Shown piece after piece: positions 42,342 to 54,300 of a stretch of 64,000 bases of DNA (position 1 is its first letter; each line of letters begins with the position of its first letter). Origin of the DNA: Amphiura filiformis (lineage: Eukaryota; Echinodermata; Ophiuroidea; Amphilepidida; Amphiuridae). A model generated the notes under the pieces. It was not told the origin of the DNA and did not search any database. It saw only the letters and a list, made by a program, of their open reading frames with translations. A program made the position numbers and the translations under genes. The DNA lies in assembly GCF_039555335.1 (NCBI RefSeq), contig NC_092628.1:32972465-33036464 (forward strand). The letters are read 5' to 3'.

Positions 42342-45300
42342 TCATGGACCACAGAAGCACCAGGCGAATGCGGATATCACCAAAAGGAATGCGGATGCCG
42401 AGTTTGGACGTGCAGAATCTCCATCTATATGTGGATACAAAACAAATGAAGGCTGTGAGAAACGTTAACCTGTAATACTATATGTTTCGAAAGTTTTACG
42501 ATATGAGTTATGAAGTTACTTTTTAAGTTACAGTTCAATTTAATAGCCTCTGATTTAAATCACACATACATGATATTCATTAACATGAACTTTAGAACTT
42601 TCATTTCCGTTTCTAAGTTTGAGGTCACAATATATGAACTTGGCATTATGTTACTTGCACCTAATCATTTTGAAAGATTAAAAACTCTGAATCATTCATT
42701 TTGCTGTCAAATCATAAGAGCACATTCCCTGTAATAGATGCGGTTTTCTCAAACCGATGAATCCCGTATAACTACAAACCGTCCCGTTGTATCATACTGA
42801 CTATAGAAAGCAGGAAAGCAGGAAAGCCGTTTTTGCTTTGGTCTCTCTCTGTATTCGGTGATTCGTTCACGGGTTATAAAAAATTGACACAAATCGGGCT
42901 GTTTGAGTGACAGAGTTAAACAGCATAACAAGTTGCCGCAGCCGTAGAGGGAGTAAATAGCATTCAACGACTAAAAGCGTGCCAATGGTCTATTCACAGA
43001 GACACAGGTTTAGAGTAATGGGATATTCGTCCCTATTCGTAAGCTGATACAATGATCCTAGAGTGGTAAAACGCGTATATACCCTAAAGCCCAGGCACCA
43101 GTGTATTTGCTATGGTCTCTATCATAGGATCGTGTCAAAGGATCGTATTTCTTGATCCTACATGTAGTATCCTCTTTTTATGACATTTATCAGTAAATAT
43201 CCCTGAAAAAAGCTTATCCCAAAATTTCAGTTGATTTCGATTTTGCGTTTGCGAGTTATGTATTACATTGCTCCATAGACAATGTGTGGTAATTTCTTTC
43301 TGGTGTACCAGAACGTAATTCAAATTTCACGATATGATTAATCTGCAAGACTGAACATTTTAGGTACATAAATATTATGTAAGCAGAGATTTCTAGTGGT
43401 ATAAAAATCAACTTGGGGGATAATGCTGTGGATGATGAAATGCCTTTTTATGTATAGCAAGGTACATTATCGCGAAATGAAATCGGTCACTTCACTTTAC
43501 TTGTCAATGCTAAGGCTACTGCAATTAAATTTGTCATGGACTACAACATCATCGGTGACTGCTGTTAGCCTCGCTACAGTGACACGTAATTTTTTAACTT
43601 ACCCCATCCAATGTACTCTTCATTCTCAGCATTAGTCTTTTCAAGCCATTCCATTAAAGGAGCATAGTATTCCATGATAGCATCTGCTGACATCTCACGC
43701 TGTCCCGTGATAGCTTCCATTGCGTCACGCCATGGTTTACTCTTTCCCATTCCAAGCATTTGTCTGTTATGTTGTCAGAAAAAGCATCCGAAGAATCAGT
43801 GATAATTTTGTATTTTATGGGCATAATACTGACTCCATTCAAGGCTACATTCCGGTGACAAAAGAAGTTCATGTAGTCGAATAATTCATGTAATTACTGG
43901 TAGATTTACTTGAAATGATACACTCTGTCACAGCCGAAATTGAGCAAATGGCAGAAAGGGATGAGAAAATTAAAATAACGGGGACAGACAATAACCCAAC
44001 CAACAATTTTACCTTGTTACAGCATCGTATAAAAGTCATCTACAACTACGTTGTAAATACGTAAATTTGTAAACTCGTATTCGTGTTGTGACTACATTAC
44101 TTCGGACGTTGTTTTCGGATATAATGACGTTGTTTCGACGTCAAGGTGTGAAGGTATTATTCAAAAGTCGAACGTTGTAACAACGTATGAATTACAGAAA
44201 GTTAACTTCGTACGTAGTTAAGACGTGAATCAATATCGAATGTTTCAAAAGGCTTTTTAAAATCATGTCCAGGTACGTTTAATCCGTTTTGACCAGTCGG
44301 ATATCTTCACAGTTGTGAAGCCCCCCCCCCCCCCGGGGGGGGGGCACTTCAATACGAAATGGATATAGGTGTAGGGCTGGCACTTTCGCACTTCGGTGAG
44401 CGCAAAATGTAAAAATTATGGGGTCATTGGGTGAGAGCATGATTTTTGGCATTCAGTGAGAGGAAAATGTAAAAAATATGGGGTCATTGGGTGAGAACTT
44501 GACCTTTTTTAATGGAATCTTTGGGTGAGAGCCGAAAAAGTGCCACAGGAACCTCGAAAATCGAATTTCTATAGTTCTAAATAGCTTCAAAATTCTTTGG
44601 TTTTTCAAAACATGAAAATAAGTAACAAAATCAGCGATAAATGGAAGTTGCAGTTCAAATTGAACTTGTAAGGGTCTTTGGGTGACAGATCAAATGGAAA
44701 AATAAGGGGTCTTCGGGTGACAGAGCATGTGTTCGTAAAACAATATGGGGTCTTTGGGTGACAGCGATGCTGAAAAAGGGGGTCTTAACAGCCCTACATA
44801 CGCGTCACCTCCAAGAAGCTCTGCTATGGTGCAGAGACTAGTGTTGCTAATCCTTCTGTCGCTTTTGTAGCAGGGTTGTACAGATCAGTGTAGGTGCCCT
44901 CGTCTCGGTGGAGTGGAGTTAAGAGTTATAGATAAGAAGGAGGGACATATCAAGCGATGGGTAATTGAATTCATATGGATTAGGAGGAGCGAATCAACAG
45001 CACCCCAAACCAAGCCACCTGCCATCTTAGTAATCTTTACAATTCTTTGCTACAAAGCGACGAAAGGACTGACAACACTAATTCTCGTCGGAGCAGTGCT
45101 TCACAACTCTAACTACAAATCTTACATAATCATACACTATTATACAAAAACTTACGCAAGTTTGTTGCCTGCTTCTTTCGACCTATAGATATCACATCTA
45201 TGCAACGGTCCCGTATGCCCAGCGGCTTCACACAAGGCCTTATGGAATTGAAACTGTATTATTGTGCGTAGAAAATATCTGTAATAATAAAGTCCAAAAT

Positions 45301-48300
45301 TATCATAATTATTGTATATAATATTAATACTCTCTTTCAAAATAAGAAGAACTCCCTTCTTGTAACAAAACAGACTAACATAACGTACTCAACTTTTTCT
45401 TCATTGTCGGGATTGGTTCGCGACTCTTCATTCATTTAAAAAGTGGGTTACAATGTATTTTCACGTGTACAAACCGGTTATATGATGTGTGTTAGATTAG
45501 TGCATGTAAATAGTGAGGACCATACTGCAGGGTGAAAGTTCCTACGCAAATTGCTCCACAGAAGTCCCAGAAACAGTTCCGAAAATTACAAGATGGGCAT
45601 TTTGGCTTTAATGCTGCATAATATGATCCCCATGCCAACACAATGGATTTTCTATGATATTAGTAATATCACAATACTCGCAGTGTATTACCTTAAAAAC
45701 GAATAATCAATCGTAATATGAAACATAGCTCCTGGATCAAAGTCCTCTTCTGATCGTTCCACGGGAGGTCGGACTCCAACAAGAGTTTCTCTAAAATTAA
45801 ATGAAATAACAATATCAATTGAAAACGAACCATTCCCTTTGAGTTTTTAACAGTAGCTCTTTATTGCTTTCAATGATGAAGAAGACTCACGTACCCAATG
45901 AAAGCTTTTGAAGCGAGCATTGAATTGCAACATTGTTTTTGAAGTTTTCTTGCCTAGCAAATGCGGCCGATTACCTGATGAAACAGATGATCCAGATTTA
46001 GAAAGATCGGTGACAGTTTCATGGATTTCTATGTTGGTCATCATGCTGATTTTACAAAAGAGAGCATGTCGTCAGCCTGCTACAAAATATGGTTCAAGCA
46101 TGCATTTAAACATATTTATTCACCAATCTTTGCACAGGAACAAATGATAATGAGACAAATGAAAGGGAATAACCCGAAATAATTAGGGTGATTACGTAAC
46201 TGATGCATGCTTGAACCACATTTTGCTCTTTGTTCTCAAAATTACAAAAAATGACTTAGGCAATTAGCGTAGCAGGCTGACGATATGCAACTTGAGATGT
46301 TTTAGGGATGTTATGAGTATTATAATTGGTAGTACTTACTTGAGCTCCCACCAACGCTTCATCCAGTTATCCTGATCAACCTTCCCGGCAAACACATCAT
46401 ATCGCCATTGTTCTAAAGCTAGACTGAACGGTAAAGTTCCTATGGTGTCTAATGCTGTCTTTAGAAGGAAATTGATGTCTATTTCTAAACAGAAACAAAA
46501 ATAAGGATTAACATGAACTACCGTAAAATGGGGTAACTTTGGGCACTTTTCAGAGTTTTTAAACCACTGCTTCCAAACAAAACCAATTATATTTCTAATT
46601 AACTCTTTTTTGTGACATTAGGGTTCCTTCTACACCTTGAAGTTGAAAAAGATTTTTAATAATTTTGTAAGGGTGCCCTAGGGGTTCAAAATGACCTGAC
46701 CAAAGTTACCCCGCCTTTGGAGCAACTTTGGTCACAGTATTACATTCCATGAAGGAAAAAAATCAAAAAATTGATCTTCGCTGAATATGGGCAAGTTGTT
46801 GTTTTTGTGACATTTGACACCTTGCAAAATTAATCAAACACACATCCTTGCTCACAAATATCGATTTTTATTTTTTCTTTAAAAAATGTTAAAAAATGCT
46901 GATTTTTGGTCAAAAATCCCGCTTTTTCGTAAATTTCAAGGAAATTACACATGAGCGACTATTATTTCTACCAAACATATTTCTTAACAAATTGACACCA
47001 AATATGACTAAAAACAATATTGCTGTACGAAAATATGACCATTTAAAAAAATATATTTGACCGACCAAAGTTACCCCGCTGACCGAAGTTACCCCATTTT
47101 ACGGTACGTATATACAAAACATCTAACGGAATTTTAAGGGTGGTGGTTGCAAGGTCTATTAAATCTCGCGTCTTGCAAAAGAAGTCAGATTTATCTCTAC
47201 ACCACAATGTTTACAATACATTTGCTATTCTTAAAAAATAAACCTACAAATTACGGCATTTTATTATGAATCAATACAAATGTAAACACATCACAAAAAA
47301 TGTTGGTATTAAGTTTTTCTCAGAACCCAAGATGAACTTCATATTTTCAATCTTTATTAGTAAACTTTAATGTAACCAGCCGACCATGGATTGCGCGGAA
47401 AGATCTCATACGTGCCACCAACTACACCAAATAGAAATCTTTTCGGATTCCCACTATATATCTGCCTGTTTCGATTCATGGACAAAAAATGACATAATTT
47501 AAAATTATATTAAAATGAGCAGAAAGTTGCATGATTTTGCCTAAAATTTGGATTAGTCATAATTAATAGTATTCCCCAAATCTACCACAGATTTAAAAAT
47601 AGAGTAATTTGTAACAATTTTAAGCACCCTTTTTCTTCTGATTTCTGTCAAGAAACTCTAGCATGATTTTGTATGAGACTTCTGTGAGCCCCCTGCATCA
47701 TGATTAGATGTCCAGTTAAGTCGTAAAAATAATGACCTATTAAGATTTCAGGCAAGTGCTAATTTCAAGCATCTTAGCTGTCACAAAGAACTGTCTAGTC
47801 GCCCATGTGAAGAAGAAATGACGTTTTCTTAGGGCAAATTTAAAAGTACACATGTCATTTGGTTGCCGGAAAGAGCAATGCCAATTAGCTTTTCTCGAAT
47901 TATTTTTTACTTGACAAATAACAATGAACTAAAGTTGATATGAAGCTAGATAAAAACACAAACCTTCATCTTCTATGTTCTCCTCCAATAACCCAACCTC
48001 AAATAAATGCTTCGGTGTACCAACAGATAAGCTTATAACCTCTCCAACAGCTTCGTGGAATCCTCGGTTGGCCCCACCACGAAATACAAGAGGCAAATCT
48101 TTGTACTGCAAGGTGTATTGGATATGTCCAACTTCGTGGTGAATAACTAAGAAGTAGTGCATGTTGATCTCTGTACACATTAGAACTCTAAAAGACAAAG
48201 GATGTAAATGATACAAACTTATGTGAGTCAGAGAGCCAGCCTCAGAGATCTTCAAAGGAAGTCTTGTCATCGCCGACTTCCGTACCCGTCGATCCTATGA

Positions 48301-51300
48301 CGATTGCAAATAGTGCTTTCATCACCGAACAATGTTGTTGCTGTTTTTGTTGTTGATGTTGTTTTTCAAAACTATTCCTACTACATTTTCCGTGAGACCA
48401 GGAGGTTATTCAGTGAGGATCACTTGATAAGATAATATTCAATCCAATATGTTGACATTTATAATGAAATACACTAATTTAATTATCTTCTAATTTTATT
48501 ACGCCTGGATTATCTCGGTCCACGTATTTCTGTAAGTCAGCGGAAATCAATAGGCATTATCTCAACTTGGTCTCTTCAAATTAGGCACTTCATTCATCTT
48601 TCTTAAATTCTCTTGAAAATACTGGTATCATAACTTAAGGGAAGGGGTATGAACGTTTGGACAGTATTTATTGTGGGACATTAGAGCACATCAGACATAT
48701 CGAATTGCATACGAAGAATGGCCTTCTGATATCAAATAATTTTGATTTTTGAAATTCGCAATGTAATACACATTTTATGGCAAATCATTAAAAATTGATA
48801 TTTTTGATATTTAACAGTACTTGAAGTAAACTTTATAAATCTGATGATTTATACTTAAAGTGTATGTAGGTGGAATGAAAAGCCGACGATCAATTGAAAA
48901 TTTTGACATTTTTGAATCGCCATAAACGCTCGTTCTAGATCCCTTAACGCTTTGGAAAAGAAACCTTATAACTCACCAATGTTGCAGTGTACTTTATGAG
49001 CGCAATAATTCAATATCAATATGTTTGTGCAAATTGTATAAGGCCAGTAGTCCTTTTTCATACATTATGCTAATAGGGCAACTGAGTAGGCTACATGAAA
49101 CTGTCTTCCATCGATGAATTGCGTTTCGATTTGAGAGGAGTTAATTAATCAAAGATGCAGTGAACACATACCTGAAATCTTTTGCGTTCAGAAAATCCCA
49201 AGCTGAAGGATGACAAACAACCTCCCTGCCATCAGTAGGTTTCTTAATCAAACTGTGATCCCAAAACTCTTGAGGAGCAGGAATAAGCCCACATGATGTG
49301 AAAAATTCATCTGTCATGTTAAACATGCGCTCCGGGGTATAGCCCTATAATGTGGTGATGAAAAAGCATGATTGTTTTCTTAGGTTAATACCGCAATACA
49401 GTGCGGTATTGAACCAACTGTTATACAGTGTCAGCTCTGACATTGTCCCAATGTTAAGTCAACGTCGGTAAACCTAGGTTGGTCCAACTTTGTCCAATTC
49501 GTCGATCATAACTTTTCCAACAAGACTTATCTTCTTAAATCCGAGTCACGGATCCAAGTCCATGTATTATAATAATGAGGACAAAACATTCACGTCAAAA
49601 GAGATTAAAAACATTCAGTTATGTATAATAAAGTGAATGGCAAGATCCCCTAACATGCAACATGTAAAGAATGCTTACACAATAAAAAAATTTAATACGT
49701 ACCTGTTTAACCATTTCGTCCGTTACATCTATATTTGGTGTATCTGGATAAGGTACCACAAGTCTATAAATATTACCCCAGCGACGTCCCCACATATCAC
49801 CTGCAAAAAATTACGTTTCACATGAATAACTTACATCCAGCTGCGTACACATAAGCAAGAATCGCAACATACTTTTCATTTAAAACCACATGACCTGCAT
49901 GTGATGTTGCTTTAAATAAAAAAAACCTTCCTTTCTTTCTTTAAAAATCGTGATCTAGCGATTTTCATTCTAAGGTTGAAAAATATCATGTTAATGTTTT
50001 TGTCCGCTCTTATCGGAGAATTCTTGAAAGACATGTGCTCGAAGCTATTAAAAGTTTACAATGATGACAATATAATAGTCTGATAGAACCAAGCATCCGC
50101 CCGTTTCTTATGCCGCTATCCATGAATAATATAGTTGCATGTTAATCTGCCCTTAATCGTTAGTAATTTTGTTTCAAAGTTTGATACTAGTCGGTAATTT
50201 TAATAAGACATGATATTAAACATGATTTCCATAGAGCCATCATTTCAGCACGGGAAACGCAAACTATGGCATTAGTGAGTCCATTTCTTACATTTATCAT
50301 CTAAACCATTCAAATTGTTAAGTTTGCTTTTCAAAGCAATACACAAATAACAAGTGCTTAAAGAGTACTGAGAGAGGTAGCTACCTAATACACATGCGGG
50401 TAGTCGCCCTTTGAGGTCAATTTCATCACCGTAGTAGATGGCCAGTTTTCGTCTGACATAGGCATGAAGTTGCTTGTACAGAGGAAGAATTCGTTGGTAA
50501 AGTTTATAGGCATCACCCTCCAAGTCTTCTACTTCATAATAAGATCTCCAATATGCTCCCTGGTCGGGATGTCCTGTACATAGAAACAAGTGATGTAATA
50601 ATTATTTGAGATGGTATGTTAGCATTATGCAATAACATAGCTTAACATATTAAAATTACAATTTTTCAGATATATCTGACAACATATGCGTTGGCGGAAA
50701 GTTGGTCATGGATGCATGTGCATGGATAAGGGACTTGAAGAACCTCGTCTACATCACGATTTAGACTGTATAGTGCTAAGGGTATTGTTGCGATAATCAT
50801 TAGCATGTTTAGTGTCACAAATTAAGGTTAAGAGTTGACATTAGGGGAAGAGGTATGTTAATAAGTTTTTAGGGGAATGCTTAAGGTCAAAACTAAGGCC
50901 GTAAGTTAAGATAGTTTTACTTCATTTGTTTAATTTACTATTTTTCCTTTACTTGTTTGACTGTCTGGATTGTTGCTATATGAAATGTATTTTACCTATG
51001 TCAATATACTCGTCAACCAAGCTATTTCTAATTGGTTTACATTTAGTTTGGATTTAATATTGCTATTAACTCCTAGCAAATGAACAATGTCATGATTCCA
51101 TACATAGCTTGCCACTTGTTACCTTATGGCATTAATATTCCTGCCCTAAGAGATCAGTGAATGTCTGCGACATGTGCTTCACACTACATCGCGCTGTCTT
51201 TTTGAAAGATATTTCTTGTTAGCATAAGCTCATTACCCAGCAAACACGAAACATTTTCGACATCATTCACAAAAGGTTAAAACGTTTTCATAACCTTCAA

Positions 51301-54300
51301 CAACGTTTTTTGATAACTGACTGCAATTATTCTTACATAAAAATATTTGGCAAAAAATGTTTTCAAAAATATATTTTACAACAACATTTTAAAAACATAT
51401 TAAAAATATGTTTGTAGTGTGTTTTCATACAAAACGTTTTATAACGTTTTCATGACCTTAATATAACCCGACATTTAATGTTATTAAAACGTTTTTACCA
51501 AAACCAAAAATCCAAAATATAACCTGTTAAAAACGTTTCAAAAACGTTTTGTGTTTGCTGGGTAATTGAGATTCTATAGAACCACTCACCATTTGCCATA
51601 GCTATTTCATTAGCAAGTTCCACATAGCGAATATAATGTGGTTTGTTAGCTCTTCCTACTGCGTCTCGAAATCCCACCCATGCCCACTTCAGTTCCTCGT
51701 AATCCGTAGACTTTGCCATGGTTTCCTGTAAACCTGAAATATATACAAAAGGTCAGAATTGCACTTTAAAAATAAAACAATATCCCCAAATTTCTCACTG
51801 TTATTTAAAAGTAAACCGTTCTAAGGCAGAACCGTTTTACAACTACTATACACACACTGGCCAAATGTATTGTAGCATCCGTCGCTGAAGATAGAAGAAT
51901 TAGGCAAACTGTAAATTGAACATTCGTCCAATATCCTGTCGATTTCACATTACGTACTAGATGGTCGTAAAAAACAATAGTACTTAAAGAAAATATTCTT
52001 CAAGGTTGCCCAGCAGGGCCATAAAGAAGCCAATTAGCGCTCAAAAACAATAGCGATCAAGCTTGAACTATTATAAATCAGCCCCCGATTGAGGGCGGGG
52101 CCTGAAAAATGAGGAAATTATGGGGTAACAAAGGTGACGGGTTGTCAATAACTTAAGGTCATTCCTTACTTTCTTGCCCTGCGGGGCCATTATATATGGA
52201 ATTCCATTAGTTGCAAGTTCTTACTATGGGAGTTTCCGGCGTGTTTTTGGTGTTGATACTTCTGATGTTTTTGGTTGATACTGGGCCCTCAGCCCGAAGG
52301 GCTTAAAAATATAAAGGCCCCAAACCCAGCAACGCTGAGGCCGGAAATTCCCGTAGTTAGGACTTGTAACTATAAATGGAGTTCCAATATGTAATGGTCC
52401 CGCAGGGCAAAAAGCAAGCAGTAACCTTAACGTAACGTTGATCAACAGACGGCGTCAATATAGTCACCCTAAACTGCTCTATATAGTCAGTTTAGAGCCC
52501 CAACTGACTGTATACGGCAGCTTCGGTAGGATACCAGGAGATGAATCAATGTTCAATCTATCAGTTTTCAGCAACGAACCTTGCAACTTCTGCAACCATG
52601 TATAAGGACACAACACGCTTGGGCCCGCCAGAGCTCGACTCCATAATGGCTATAATTTCGTATTCGCCACTTACACGATTCTGCTATTATGTACTATGTG
52701 CAAGGAGAGCCTCGAACTGACATCACATGAAAGGAATAATTACATAACTTTACACACAATGTAATATATGACTGGTTCGATTCTCATTCGTGCTGTCAGT
52801 TCGAGGCTCTCCTCGCACTGTGTGCATAATGGCGGAACCATGCAAGTAGTGATAGTAAATGAATAACCTTATACCAGGGCCTAATGTGTTTAGGGAGATG
52901 TGATTTTGGGCATTTAAGCATAATTGTGCGAAAATGTCAGTGTTTTTTCTTGCACCGAATGGCTATCACTACTTACCTCCCTCATAGGAGTAACATTCCG
53001 TAGCATTGTCGGGTTTACACACTGTCCTTGTACTGTAGATTCCAGACATCTTTGGAATTAAATTATTGAACTGAAAAAAAAATCATAATAGACAAGAGAA
53101 ATAAACTAGTATAGTCACCAGAGGGGGTTCCCATGCACCGAGTGCTTTTTTTTTCTAACTTACATTTTTGTAATCCTGAAGGTGTCTAGTAAATGAATTT
53201 TGATGTTCCCAATTTTTCTTCTTGCGGGTGCTCCCTACAGGACAAAAAAGGTTCTAAGTTGCACTTTTTTCTGAGAGTTTTTTTCCAGAACAAGCGGGCC
53301 ATAACGAATATTGCGATATTTTGAAATGAGTTTTCACCAATCATTCAATTTTTACATAATATGACATTTTAGCCATCGTTTGCACACATAAAAAACAGAG
53401 CTCATTTGATAAAACAGTTTTGAAGCCTTACATGTGTCCTTCTGTGGCTCAAAATTTGAATGTCATTACAAAATTCTCAGAATTTCTATAAGGTATTTAT
53501 CACCTCTTACAAAAATATTTTTATTTTATTACAATTTGACAAATTGATACTCGAATAGACGCACGTAGCATCTGCATGTGCTCCACATGCATTGATATGA
53601 AAATTGCAAAAATTAGTTGGATTTTTACATTAACAGTTTAAATCCTATGCGCCCAACTGTGGTCAAAGATGCCCCCCCAAAAGCGCTCAATTTGGGCAAA
53701 TTTGGGTGTTTTTTGTGAACAATTGGTATACTGATGGGTGGTAAAATCTGCAAAAAGTAGGTATAGAGAAAGTCAGCATTCGGAAGTCTGCGTGGCACAT
53801 CCCCGCACAGATATTGTTGAAGACCACCCCCCGGCGATTGGCCCATCGCTTTTCAAAAGTGACAGATGCAGCAAAGATGATAGAACATAAAATCTTTATA
53901 CTTCTTCTATCTTGGCCTCGTCATCCAGCGCTCCTACACCGACGTCTTTGATAAACATCAGCTGTCTCTTCACATCTTCGGGAAAATTGGTATCGTCAAA
54001 ACGGCTGGCATTTTGGTAGGCTCGCTTATTGAACTCGGCTAACTTCAGACTAGCCTCTGCCTGCATGTGTGACAAGATAAGAAACGTGGTTTAAAATGAA
54101 CATGATGTTTCAATTAGGAGTGCCTCACAACATGCAAAAATGTACTGGAAATGAGTCTTGTCAAAAAGAACATAAAATATAAATAAAAGATTGGAGAGTA
54201 AAAATTGTTGCTTACAATGATTTGTGATAGAATTTGTGAAAGTAAAACTGTAAAAGATTACCATTTTTGTACTTTTAATTTTACGGGAATTTCATATAAA

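Noticed and set aside
45908..46147. Plus-strand frame of 79 codons
   Set aside because: It overlaps a foldback element and lies antisense in an intron of the distal ACE2-like gene.
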